DNA from: Limisphaerales bacterium
Lineage (GTDB): Bacteria; Verrucomicrobiota; Verrucomicrobiia; Limisphaerales; UBA11358
Reading direction: 5' to 3'
Length of the DNA stretch: 44,682 nt
Assembly: GCA_025362675.1 (NCBI GenBank)
Contig: JANYFN010000237.1
Location: forward strand, 1-44,682
In this document: one piece after another, positions 18,257-26,738 of the stretch
How positions within the stretch are numbered: position 1 is the first letter of the stretch
Layout: each line of letters starts with the position of its first letter
Position numbers and translations under genes: made by a program
The notes under the pieces: model-generated
Database searches by the model: none
What the model saw: the letters and a program-made list of their open reading frames with translations, nothing else
Told to the model about the DNA's origin: nothing

Positions 18257-19489
18257 ATGCGCGTCACCCATATCATCACCCGGCTCGTCATCGGCGGCGC
18301 GCAGGAAAACACCCTCGCCACGATTCGCGGGTTACGCGAAAAATCCGGCGTCGAAATTAATTTAATTTCCGGACCCACCATCGGTCCGGAAGGCTCGCTG
18401 GAAAACGAGGCGCGAAGTATTTTTACCGTCGCCGCCTCCCTCGCCCCTCGGAGGGGAGCGGGCCGGGGTGAGGGGTCAAATAACAGCCAATCCTTGATCA
18501 TCGTTCCCGAACTCGTCCGCCCCGTTCACCCGTTCAAAGATTTCATCGCGCTGCGAAAACTCGAAAAGATTCTACGCGAACAAAAGCCAGATTTGGTCCA
18601 CACCCACAGCGGCAAAGCGGGGATTCTCGGACGCCTCGCTGCCAAACGCGCGGGCGTGCCGATCGTCATCCACCACATCCACGGCCCGTCGTTTGGAAAT
18701 TTTCAAGGCGCACTCGCCAATAAAATTTTCACCACCGCCGAACGTCACGCCGCCCGCGTCACGGATCACTTTTTCTGTTCCGCCGCCGCGATGACTAAAC
18801 TCTATCTCGCGGCTGGAATCGGAAAAACCTCAATTTTCACGCGCATTTTCAGCGGTTTTAATTTAGAACCATTTCTTACCGCGACGAACGATTTGGCCTT
18901 GCGAAAAAAACTTGGTCTCGATGAAAAACATTTTGTCATCGGAAAAATTGGCCGCATTTTCAAACTCAAAGGCCACGCTGATCTGCTCGCCGCGTTCGCC
19001 AAAATTCTCCCCCAAGTTTCCCATGCGCGTTTGCTCTTTGTCGGCGATGGCTCGCTCCGCGGTGAAATTGAAAATCAAATCCGCGCTCTCGGCCTCGAGG
19101 GCAAAGTCATATTCACCGGCCTCGTCCCGCCCGGCGAAGTCGCGCGCTATGTCGGCATCATGGATTGTCTCGCGCATCTTTCCTACCGCGAGGCCCTGTC
19201 TCGCGCGCTCCCACAGGCGCTCGCCGCCGGCAAGCCCGTGGTCGCCTACGATTTCGATGGCGCGGATGAAGTCTGCCTCGAAAATGAAACCGGCTATGTC
19301 GTTCGCACCGGCGACACGGATGCAGCGGCGCAAAAAATTATTCAACTCGCCAAGAATTCTGAATTGCGGAAAATATTCGGCGAGCGTGGTCGGCACTTTG
19401 TCCGCGAAAATTTCCCTGTCGAAAAAATGGTAAATGATCAATACAGTATTTATCAGAAACTGGCCGCCGACCGCGGCCTCCGCGCGTGA
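18257..19489 (+). CDS. Glycosyltransferase family 4 (GT-B)
   Basis: RVTHIITRLVIGGAQENTL ... VHTHSGKAGILGRLAAKRAGVPIVIHHIHG ... SYREALSRALPQALAAGKPVVAYDFDGADEVC. Confidence 0.92.
   Translation: MRVTHIITRLVIGGAQENTLATIRGLREKSGVEINLISGPTIGPEGSLENEARSIFTVAASLAPRRGAGRGEGSNNSQSLIIVPELVRPVHPFKDFIALRKLEKILREQKPDLVHTHSGKAGILGRLAAKRAGVPIVIHHIHGPSFGNFQGALANKIFTTAERHAARVTDHFFCSAAAMTKLYLAAGIGKTSIFTRIFSGFNLEPFLTATNDLALRKKLGLDEKHFVIGKIGRIFKLKGHADLLAAFAKILPQVSHARLLFVGDGSLRGEIENQIRALGLEGKVIFTGLVPPGEVARYVGIMDCLAHLSYREALSRALPQALAAGKPVVAYDFDGADEVCLENETGYVVRTGDTDAAAQKIIQLAKNSELRKIFGERGRHFVRENFPVEKMVNDQYSIYQKLAADRGLRA
18438..18475. repeat. GC-rich palindromic element inside the GT4 gene
   Basis: CCCTCGCCCC...GGGGTGAGGG outer arms (9/10) and CCCCTC-G-GAGGGG inner stem; encodes ASLAPRRGAGRGEG within an otherwise regular GT4 N-domain. 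Confidence 0.75.
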
Positions 19490-20463
19490 CTTTCCCCTTC
19501 AATTTTTTTGCCGCCGCCTTTGTGGGTGCGTTCGTGACGACGTTCCTCGCGCTCCCGCTCTGGCGCAAATGGTGCCTGCGAACCAATCTGGTGGACGATC
19601 CCGGTCACCGCAAAATCCATAGCGTCCCGATTCCGCTCGCCGGTGGATTCGCGGTGCTGTCGGGGATTCTTCTGCCACTGGTCATTGGGGCCGTCGTTCT
19701 CAAACTGAAAATAATCAATGTTTCCAATGTGTTTGCGATTGCTCACGGCCTTGACCGCCGCGCCATCGAGCTCGCCGTCCTTGCGATTGGTGCCGTTGCG
19801 ATCACGCTACTCGGCTGGCTCGATGACAAACATGAATTGAAAGCCCTGCCAAAATTTGTCGGGCAGATTCTCATCGCCATCACTGTTGCTGCGGCGTGCA
19901 AACGCATCACGCTCTTTGTTCACAGCGACGTTTTCAGCTACGCCATCACCGTGCTGTGGCTGCTCGCCGTCATCAACGCCTTCAACTTCATAGACAATAT
20001 GAACGGCCTCTGCGCGGGCACCGGCGCCATCGGCGCATTTTTATTCGCGCTTATCGCGGCGGCGAACGGCGAATATCTTGTAGCCATCACCGGCTTCCTC
20101 ATGTGCGGCGCGCTCGTCGGATTTTTGCCGTGGAATTTTCCGAATGCCCGCGCGTTCCTCGGCGATGCGGGCAGCCATCTCGTCGGCTATCTTCTCGCCG
20201 TCATGGCGATTCTTCCGCACTTTTACACAAAACAAAATCCGCATCCGCTCGCGGTGCTGTCACCTCTGTTGATTCTAGCAATTCCATTAATAGATCTCGC
20301 GCAAGTCAGTTTGTTTCGCACGCTGAACAAAAAACCATTTTGGATTGGCGACACAAATCATCTTTCCCACCGCCTAACGCGCATTGGCCTGAACCGCACG
20401 AAAGCCGTGCTGCTGTTGTGGTTGCTGGCCGCTGTCATCGGCGCGTGTGCGTGCTGGCTGTGA
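19486..20463 (+). CDS. Undecaprenyl-phosphate GlcNAc-1-phosphate transferase-like (WecA/MraY family)
   Basis: GTG start overlapping upstream stop (GTGA); DDPGHRKIHSVPIPLAGG, GWLDDKHELKALPKFVGQI, NAFNFIDNMNGLCAG, FLGDAGSHLVGYLLA. Confidence 0.93.
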   Translation: MTFPFNFFAAAFVGAFVTTFLALPLWRKWCLRTNLVDDPGHRKIHSVPIPLAGGFAVLSGILLPLVIGAVVLKLKIINVSNVFAIAHGLDRRAIELAVLAIGAVAITLLGWLDDKHELKALPKFVGQILIAITVAAACKRITLFVHSDVFSYAITVLWLLAVINAFNFIDNMNGLCAGTGAIGAFLFALIAAANGEYLVAITGFLMCGALVGFLPWNFPNARAFLGDAGSHLVGYLLAVMAILPHFYTKQNPHPLAVLSPLLILAIPLIDLAQVSLFRTLNKKPFWIGDTNHLSHRLTRIGLNRTKAVLLLWLLAAVIGACACWL

Positions 20464-20473
20464 GTGGATTTGG

Positions 20474-20627
20474 GTGGCACAGGCTTCCAGCCTGTCGTTT
20501 CGGACGTCGCGCCCGAAACCGGCGTGACGGCCGCACTGGCTCTAGCAGCTAACGCAAATCCGCATTATCCATCGTCGGCAGAAATCCAGCGCGACGCCGG
20601 ATTTGACGGGCGCGGCACCCGTGCCAC
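20474..20627. repeat. Composite intergenic palindromic region
   Basis: Terminal GTGGCAC/GTGCCAC; internal perfect inverted repeats ACAGGCT-TCC-AGCCTGT and GTTTCGG (20497-20503)/CCGAAAC (20513-20519). Confidence 0.6.
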
Positions 20628-20641
20628 TGCTTCCGTTTTCG

Positions 20642-20668
20642 TTCGTGTCTTTCGCGCCTTTCGCGGTT
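20642..20668. repeat. 9-bp tandem array upstream of the YmdB-family gene
   Basis: TTCGTGTCT TTCGCGCCT TTCGCGGTT (3 x 9). Confidence 0.65.
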
Positions 20669-20679
20669 AAAATGTTCCA

Positions 20680-21462
20680 GTGAAAATTCTGTTCATTGGC
20701 GACATCGTGGGCGAACCCGGACGCACTGCGGTGCAGCGGCTTGTCCCGCAGTTGCGCGACGAGAACGGACTCGATTTCGTCATCGCTAACGGCGAGAACT
20801 CCGCTGGCGGCAATGGCATCACGCCCCAGATTGCGGGCGAACTTTTTTCGGCGGGCGTGGACGCGATCACCAGCGGCGATCATTTGTGGGATCAAAAAAG
20901 TGTTTCGGAATTGCTGTATAGCGAACCACGTTTTTTACGTCCGTTGAATTATCCGCCGGGTGTGCCTGGCCGCGGCGCGCATATTTATCAGGTTCGCAAT
21001 CTCCCGCCGATTGGCGTGATGAATGTGCAAGGTCGCGTGTTTATGGCACCGATGGAAAATCCTTTTACCACCGCCGAGATTGAGGTGAACCGGCTACGCG
21101 AAAAAACCAGAATTATTTTCGTCGATATTCACGCCGAGGCGACTTCGGAGAAAATCGCCTTCGCACGGTTTCTCGATGGCCGCGTCAGTGCGGTCGTCGG
21201 CACGCACACGCATGTCCAAACAGCGGATGAACAAATTCTCCCGAACGGCACGGCGTATCTGACCGATGCTGGTTTTACCGGCCCGCATGATGGCAGTCTC
21301 GGTCGAGAAATCGAACCTGTGATCAAACGTTTTGTGACCGGCATGCCGCAACGGTTTGAGGTCGCGCGGAACAAAATCATTTTGCACGGCGCGGTTATCC
21401 GCATTGACGATACCACGGGCAAGGCGACGAGCATCCAGCGGATTTCGCAGCCGATGGCGTAA
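20680..21462 (+). CDS. YmdB-family metallophosphoesterase (TIGR00282-type)
   Basis: GTG start; MKILFIGDIVGEPGRTAV ... VIANGENSAGGNGI ... GVDAITSGDHLWDQK ... VGTHTHVQTADEQILPNGTAYLTDAG. Confidence 0.94.
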   Translation: MKILFIGDIVGEPGRTAVQRLVPQLRDENGLDFVIANGENSAGGNGITPQIAGELFSAGVDAITSGDHLWDQKSVSELLYSEPRFLRPLNYPPGVPGRGAHIYQVRNLPPIGVMNVQGRVFMAPMENPFTTAEIEVNRLREKTRIIFVDIHAEATSEKIAFARFLDGRVSAVVGTHTHVQTADEQILPNGTAYLTDAGFTGPHDGSLGREIEPVIKRFVTGMPQRFEVARNKIILHGAVIRIDDTTGKATSIQRISQPMA

Positions 21463-21483
21463 ACGGAGCGCGGCCAAAAGGCT

Positions 21484-21786
21484 TCAGACCGTAGCCGTCT
21501 GTTCTTCCACGGCTTCCTTTTTCAATTCATCCAGCGAGCGGAAACGGCTGGCGGCGAAACCAGCTTCCACGCCGAGTTTGTTCGTGGGATTGTAGAGGCC
21601 CGTGAGCAAAATGGATTGCTCCAGCACGCGCCGCATATCCATGATGAGTTCGTCCGCGCGCACGCCCACGCGCGCGGCGCGCACGACGTAGATGCTGTCT
21701 TTGATCGGCAGTTGCAGATACAACTGCTTGACGGTGTCCGACCATTGGTCATCCACACAAACAACTTTTTGTCCGACGTTGAACAT
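21484..21786 (-). CDS. Small conserved-looking hypothetical protein (SH3-like KVVCVDD...YVVR start)
   Basis: 100-aa ORF MFNVGQKVVCVDDQWSDTVKQLYLQLPIKDSIYVVR...; plausible composition; no clear family. Confidence 0.6.
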   Translation of the reverse strand: MFNVGQKVVCVDDQWSDTVKQLYLQLPIKDSIYVVRAARVGVRADELIMDMRRVLEQSILLTGLYNPTNKLGVEAGFAASRFRSLDELKKEAVEEQTATV

Positions 21787-21870
21787 AATAAAAAAATTTA
21801 TGCGCTAAACTTCATCCGTCAAAGGATTTTTCTTGAGTCATTTTCCATAATGCCATAAGCAGCCGCAACC

Positions 21871-22395
21871 ATGAAAATGAAAATCGCCCTTGCGCTACCG
21901 ATTGTTGTTTGTGCAGCGATTGTTTGGTTTCTGATGCAAACGCAAAAACAATTGAGCGCTGAAAACGAATTGTTGCGGCGGCAAATCACACAATTGAACG
22001 ATCAAACCAATCAAATTTCTGCCGAAGATAAATTTCAACTTCGTGAATGGCACATGATAAACGCAATGAAAGAACTTTGCGTTGCGATGCGTTTATTTGC
22101 AGAAGATCACAACCGGCGATATGCAACTAATTTCAACGAGATTTCAATTGAGTTTGGACCTTCAGACAAAATAAATTTTGATTGGTTTGAATTTGTAAAT
22201 ATCAATCGAGTGGATGCGTCAACAACGAACGCAATTATATTTCGAGAACGACTTCCTCGTGTTGCTCCCAATGGCTGGTGGTATCGTATTTATGGTCTGG
22301 CCAATGGTGAGGTTCAATCAGTATTTGGCGATGAACATGGCGACGCGAAAAAATTCATCGAATACGAACACCAACACTCGCCGCCAAATCAATAA
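21871..22395 (+). CDS. Hypothetical membrane-anchored protein with short coiled coil
   Basis: N-terminal TM ([17 protein letters not shown]) then [23 protein letters not shown]; 174 aa. Confidence 0.65.
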   Translation: MKMKIALALPIVVCAAIVWFLMQTQKQLSAENELLRRQITQLNDQTNQISAEDKFQLREWHMINAMKELCVAMRLFAEDHNRRYATNFNEISIEFGPSDKINFDWFEFVNINRVDASTTNAIIFRERLPRVAPNGWWYRIYGLANGEVQSVFGDEHGDAKKFIEYEHQHSPPNQ

Positions 22396-24563
22396 GGCAG
22401 CGGGAATTTCGCCGTGAGATCGTGCACGCGGTCGCGGACTTTGTGTGCGGTCTCGATGTTTTTGATATCCATCAATACTTCGGAAATCATGTCAGCGATG
22501 GCGGCCATCTCGGGTTCCTTCATGCCGCGCGTGGTGCAAGCGGGTGAACCAAGGCGGATGCCGCTGGCCTGAAACGGTGAGCGCGTCTCGAACGGAATCG
22601 TGTTTTTATTCACGGTGATACCAGCCTCGTCCAGCGCGATCTGCGAATCTTTGCCGGTGATGCCTTTTGCGCCCACGTCCACTTGGCACAGATGGTTATC
22701 GGTGCCGCCGCTGATGAGGCGGTAGCCGTTACGCTTCATGCCTTCAGCCAAGGTCGCGCAGTTTTTCACGACCTGTTGCTGATACGCTTTAAAACTGGGC
22801 GACAACGCTTCGTGGAAGCAAATCGCTTTGCCGGCGATGACGTGTTCCAATGGACCACCTTGAATGCCGGGGAAAATATTGGAATCAATTTCCTTCGCAT
22901 ATTTCTCTCTCGTCAAAATCAAGCCGCCGCGCGGACCGCGCAAGGTTTTATGCGTCGTGGTCGTCACGAAATCCGCATGCGCCATCGGACTCGGATGAAT
23001 CCCCGCCGCGACGAGGCCGGCGATGTGCGCAATGTCCGCCAACAAATAAGCACCTACTTCGCGCGCGATCTCACCCATGCGCTGAAAATCAATCACGCGG
23101 GAATAAGCACTCGCGCCGATGGTGATCATCTTCGGCTTGTGTTCCCGCGCCATCGTCGCGATTTGATCGTAATCAATCCGCTCGGTTTCTTTGTTCACGC
23201 CGTAGTGGACGATCTCAAAAAATTTGCCGGAGAAATTCGCCTTGTTACCGTGCGTCAAATGTCCGCCGTGGCTCAGATCCATCGTGAGCATTTTGTCACC
23301 CGGTTTTAGGAACGCAAAATAAACGGCCATGTTCGCGCCGGAGCCGGAGTGCGGCTGCACGTTGGCGTGTTCGGCACCGAACAGTTTTTTCGCGCGATCA
23401 ATCGCCAATTGCTCAATGATATCAATGTTTTCGCAGCCACCATACCAGCGTTTTTTCGGATAACCTTCCGCGTATTTATTCGTCAGCACGGAGCCTTGCG
23501 TTTCCATCACAGCGGGGCTGGTGAAATTTTCGGACGCGATCAGCTCAATGTTTTCCTGCTGGCGCGTGCGCTCGCGTTCAATGGCGACAGCGACCTCGGG
23601 ATCTACATTCGCAATGCGGAGGTTGGCCGGAGCGAGCTTGGTGTCCATCTTGCGCACGCGGCGCTCGTGGCGACCGCCTTCAAACTTGGCCCCGAGGAAC
23701 GCATCAAGAATTTTTTTTGCGACATCTGGGGGCGTGGTTTTGCCGGCGAGGCAGAGGACATTGGCATCGTTGTGTTGACGGGTCATCGCGGCGGTGGCGG
23801 GATCGTTCACGAGGGCAGCACGGATGCCGCCGACTTTGTTCGCCGTGATGCATACGCCGATGCCGGTAGTGCAAATGAGCAGACCGAGTTCCGCGTGACC
23901 GGCGGCGACGGCCTTGGCGACGGCGAGCGCGAAGTCAGGATAGTCGCACGATTCCGTCGAGTTCGTGCCGTGATCCGCGATGCTCAAGCCGAGACTGCGG
24001 AGGTGCGCCTTGAGAATTTCTTTGAGTTCAAACCCGCCATGATCCGCGCCGAGGGCGACGTTGACCGGCCGGGTGGAGGATTCAGTCTCGTTCTTAGACA
24101 AAAAATTATTTTGTTCCATAAATTTAATAAGCGTAACGATGCCTTGCTCAATTTGGTCGCGGCATTCCACATAGGTCTGATACGGGCTACCGATGGGATC
24201 GCTGATGTCTTTCTCGTAAGTCTCCAGCGTGTCGTCAAATTCGCGCAGCAAAAAAGTTTTTTCCAACGCCGTTGGGTAGAGCAACAGGACGGTGTCCACA
24301 TGGCTGTGCGTCATGCCGAGGATCAAATCCGCCGAGCGCACCATATCGGCCGTGAGAGCATTACTGCGCTGCCGGGAAATATCGATCCCGATTTCCTTCA
24401 TCGCCGTGACGGAATGGTGCGTGGGCTCGTCGCCGTCAATCGCGCCCAGGCCGGCGGATAGAATGCGGAACTCGCCACGACCCTTGATGGCGTGACGGAA
24501 AAGTCCCTCGGCCATCGGGCTGCGACAGACGTTGCCGGTGCAAAGAAATAGAATTGTTTTCAT
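22389..24563 (-). CDS. Trifunctional fusion: LMW protein phosphatase - ribose-5-phosphate isomerase B - serine hydroxymethyltransferase
   Basis: One uninterrupted 724-codon ORF. aa 1-150 LMWP ([19 protein letters not shown]); aa 167-305 RpiB ([28 protein letters not shown]); aa 306-724 GlyA ([35 protein letters not shown]). Confidence 0.92.
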   Translation of the reverse strand: MKTILFLCTGNVCRSPMAEGLFRHAIKGRGEFRILSAGLGAIDGDEPTHHSVTAMKEIGIDISRQRSNALTADMVRSADLILGMTHSHVDTVLLLYPTALEKTFLLREFDDTLETYEKDISDPIGSPYQTYVECRDQIEQGIVTLIKFMEQNNFLSKNETESSTRPVNVALGADHGGFELKEILKAHLRSLGLSIADHGTNSTESCDYPDFALAVAKAVAAGHAELGLLICTTGIGVCITANKVGGIRAALVNDPATAAMTRQHNDANVLCLAGKTTPPDVAKKILDAFLGAKFEGGRHERRVRKMDTKLAPANLRIANVDPEVAVAIERERTRQQENIELIASENFTSPAVMETQGSVLTNKYAEGYPKKRWYGGCENIDIIEQLAIDRAKKLFGAEHANVQPHSGSGANMAVYFAFLKPGDKMLTMDLSHGGHLTHGNKANFSGKFFEIVHYGVNKETERIDYDQIATMAREHKPKMITIGASAYSRVIDFQRMGEIAREVGAYLLADIAHIAGLVAAGIHPSPMAHADFVTTTTHKTLRGPRGGLILTREKYAKEIDSNIFPGIQGGPLEHVIAGKAICFHEALSPSFKAYQQQVVKNCATLAEGMKRNGYRLISGGTDNHLCQVDVGAKGITGKDSQIALDEAGITVNKNTIPFETRSPFQASGIRLGSPACTTRGMKEPEMAAIADMISEVLMDIKNIETAHKVRDRVHDLTAKFPLPY

Positions 24564-24720
24564 CCCAAACGTGAACGGAAAAGGTGATTGGCCGGAGGCA
24601 GAACGTCAATGCGAAACCGCAGGGCGGAACGGGCCACAACGGTGGAAACGGAGTTAGCAACCGCCGGTGAGGTAATTTGCTTTGGTTTCAATGTTTCGTC
24701 CGTTTGCGCCATTAAAAATT

Positions 24721-25392
24721 TCATCCCCGCGTCCGGTGTAATACCGCCAGCGCCTTCAGCAGATCCACCGCCCGGGCCAATGCGGGATCATGGACAACGG
24801 GTTGCGCGGGTGTAGCGCGGGGCGACCCAGAGTCTTCTTCCTCACCATCCTTCACACTTTTGCGGACGAGTTCCGCTTCACTCGTGTGGTCAACATAAAA
24901 CATCAAGTTCGTCGCGCCAGCTAAGGTGCCGGCACCGGTGGCCAGTGTGTTGGTGAAGGGGTTTTCCAGAAACCTTTTTTCATCCTCCGCGGCCAATGGC
25001 ACGCGGATATCCGCTGGAATCGCCGCCGCCGCATTTGTGCCGCAGGCGATCACTACTGCCCCGGCTGAATGGAGTTGCCCCGCCAGCGTCGCGGCCGCGC
25101 CTTGGGTCTGGCCGTCAACCAGGATGACGAGCGGCGATTTTTTTGCGGAAAAATAATCCAGCGCCGCCTGTGCACTGTCACCATTCGCGCCGCGCAGGTC
25201 GAGAATGGTGCCCGCCAGCTGATTGGTTGGTTCAGCGGCGTGAAGTTGGCCTGCAAAATTTTCGGTGACGCGGTTCGCCGAAACCCACAGCAGGTTGTTT
25301 TCTAAAACCGAAACGACCGGCACCGTGCCCGCCGCGTGACTGGCCGCCGCGAGACAGCCCATGGAAAAAAGTAAAACTGCGCAAAATTTCAT
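24721..25392 (-). CDS. Secreted hypothetical protein, possibly a degenerate S41-peptidase-like domain
   Basis: Start reassigned to MKFCAVLLFSMGCLAAASHAAG (signal peptide) within the 292-aa ORF; TILDLRGANGD...PLVILVDGQTQGAAATLAGQLHSAGAVVIACG. Confidence 0.7.
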   Translation of the reverse strand: MKFCAVLLFSMGCLAAASHAAGTVPVVSVLENNLLWVSANRVTENFAGQLHAAEPTNQLAGTILDLRGANGDSAQAALDYFSAKKSPLVILVDGQTQGAAATLAGQLHSAGAVVIACGTNAAAAIPADIRVPLAAEDEKRFLENPFTNTLATGAGTLAGATNLMFYVDHTSEAELVRKSVKDGEEEDSGSPRATPAQPVVHDPALARAVDLLKALAVLHRTRG

Positions 25393-25511
25393 CGGCCAAA
25401 AAATGCGCCACCTCGACCGGAAAGTAAAGGGGCTTGCGGGCAAACACTTTGTTTGAAAATGATTCGCCGGGTTGTAGTCAGCGGTTTTCCTCATTATAAT
25501 CAGCCCAATTT

Positions 25512-26675
25512 GTGAGCGCCCAAAAATCCGACAACGAGTTGTCCCCCATGCGGCTGGCCTTACGGCTGGCGCGGAAAGGTCTAGGCTCGACCTCGCCAAA
25601 TCCGACGGTGGGCGCGGTGCTGATGAAAAACGGAAAAATCATCGGGCGCGGTCGGACCGCGCCGGCCGGTGGCCCGCACGCAGAAATTGCCGCGCTGCGT
25701 GATGCGGCCAAGCGCAAAAACAATCCTCGCGGCGCGACTTTGTTTGTTACCCTAGAACCTTGTTGCACGCATGGCCGCACACCGCCGTGCACGGATGCGA
25801 TCATCGCCGCCGGTATAAAAAAAGTGGTGGTCGGCGCCACCGATCCGAATCCCCGGCACGCGGGCAAAGGCTTTCAGATTTTGCAGCGCGCGGGAATCGA
25901 GGTTGTGGTCGGCATTTTAAGCGATGAGTGCGCGCAGTTAAATGAGGTTTTTAATCACTGGATTGTCGCGCGCACGCCGTTAGTGACCGTCAAGGCGGCG
26001 ATGACATTGGATGGAAAAATTGCGACGGCTAGCGGCGAGTCAAAATGGATCACCGGCGAAAAGGCCCGTGAATATGGGATGAAATTGCGTCGCACCCGCG
26101 ATGCGATTCTTGTGGGCGTGAACACGGTGATCGTGGATGATCCGAGCCTGACGGCGAGAAGTCCGAAGCCCGAAGTCCGAAGCCGGAATAAAAACCTGAA
26201 GTTGCGGCGCATTATTTTGGATTCGCGGGCGCGCACGCCGTTGACGGCAAAAATTGTGAACGATGAATTTGCCGCGCTGACCACGATTGTAGTCAGTCGA
26301 AACGCACCCAAAAAACGCGTGGCAGAATTATCCAAGCGGGTGAATGTTCTGATTGCGCCGGTAGCCAATTCAAAATTCAAAATTAAAAATTCAAAACTCG
26401 ATTTGCGCTGGCTGCTGAAAAAACTTGGCTCGCAAAACGTCACCAGTCTGTTGGTCGAAGGCGGGGGCGAAGTGAACGCTTCCTTCTTGCTCGGCGGATT
26501 CGCCCAGCGCGTGGCATTTTTTTATGCGCCGAAAATTCTTGGTGGCCGCGACGCGCGCAAAGGCGTTGCCGGCGATGGTGCGAAACGATTGAGCGAAGTC
26601 GTGCAACTCGACGACATCCAGTGGCGCACGCTGGGCGAAGATTTGTTGCTCACAGCCAAAGTGGTTGCTGGTTGA
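25512..26675 (+). CDS. ribD: Bifunctional diaminohydroxyphosphoribosylaminopyrimidine deaminase / 5-amino-6-(5-phosphoribosylamino)uracil reductase
   Basis: GTG start; PNPTVGAVL, GGPHAEIAAL, TLEPCCTHGRTPPC, KAAMTLDGKIATASGESKWITG, SLLVEGGGEVNASFL. Confidence 0.95.
   Translation: MSAQKSDNELSPMRLALRLARKGLGSTSPNPTVGAVLMKNGKIIGRGRTAPAGGPHAEIAALRDAAKRKNNPRGATLFVTLEPCCTHGRTPPCTDAIIAAGIKKVVVGATDPNPRHAGKGFQILQRAGIEVVVGILSDECAQLNEVFNHWIVARTPLVTVKAAMTLDGKIATASGESKWITGEKAREYGMKLRRTRDAILVGVNTVIVDDPSLTARSPKPEVRSRNKNLKLRRIILDSRARTPLTAKIVNDEFAALTTIVVSRNAPKKRVAELSKRVNVLIAPVANSKFKIKNSKLDLRWLLKKLGSQNVTSLLVEGGGEVNASFLLGGFAQRVAFFYAPKILGGRDARKGVAGDGAKRLSEVVQLDDIQWRTLGEDLLLTAKVVAG
26158..26185. repeat. Heptamer array (GAAGTCC, GAAGCCC, GAAGTCC, GAAGCCG; 28 bp) inside ribD
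   Basis: Four 7-bp units; encodes SPKPEVRS after the VDDPSLTAR motif. Confidence 0.88.
26369..26396. repeat. Heptamer array (TTCAAAA, TTCAAAA, TTAAAAA, TTCAAAA; 28 bp) inside ribD
   Basis: Four 7-bp units; encodes NSKFKIKNSKL. Confidence 0.92.
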
Positions 26676-26698
26676 ACGTTGAAAGTTGCAGGTTGGAA
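26671..26698. repeat. Heptamer array (GTTGAAC, GTTGAAA, GTTGCAG, GTTGGAA) spanning the ribD stop codon
   Basis: Four 7-bp units; ribD TGA stop at 26673-26675 lies in unit 1. Confidence 0.8.
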
Positions 26699-26704
26699 AA
26701 ACTT

Positions 26705-26732
26705 GCAACCTGCAACCTGCAACCTGCAATCT
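26705..26732. repeat. Heptamer array (GCAACCT x3 + GCAATCT), inverted relative to 26671-26698
   Basis: Four 7-bp units; GTTGCAGGTTG (26685-26695) pairs perfectly with CAACCTGCAAC (26706-26716). Confidence 0.88.
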
Positions 26733-26738
26733 TGCTCC

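Noticed and set aside
22389-23648. Separate glyA gene starting at internal Met306
   Set aside because: The frame is continuous with RpiB, with no stop, no gap and no visible ribosome binding site; kept as an alternative only.
23349-24461. 370-aa plus-strand ORF
   Set aside because: Antisense to the phosphatase-RpiB-GlyA fusion; no recognisable motifs and artefact-like composition.
25393-25511. FMN riboswitch upstream of ribD
   Set aside because: Short gap with no recognisable RFN-element conserved boxes; likewise no preQ1 or TPP element seen before queE or thiD.
25393-25599. N-terminal extension of the 24721-25599 minus-strand ORF
   Set aside because: Overlaps the 5' end of ribD and the intergenic region; a good signal peptide starts at Met 25392.
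26671-26732. CRISPR-like array
   Set aside because: Units are 7 bp and contiguous, with no unique spacers and no cas genes.
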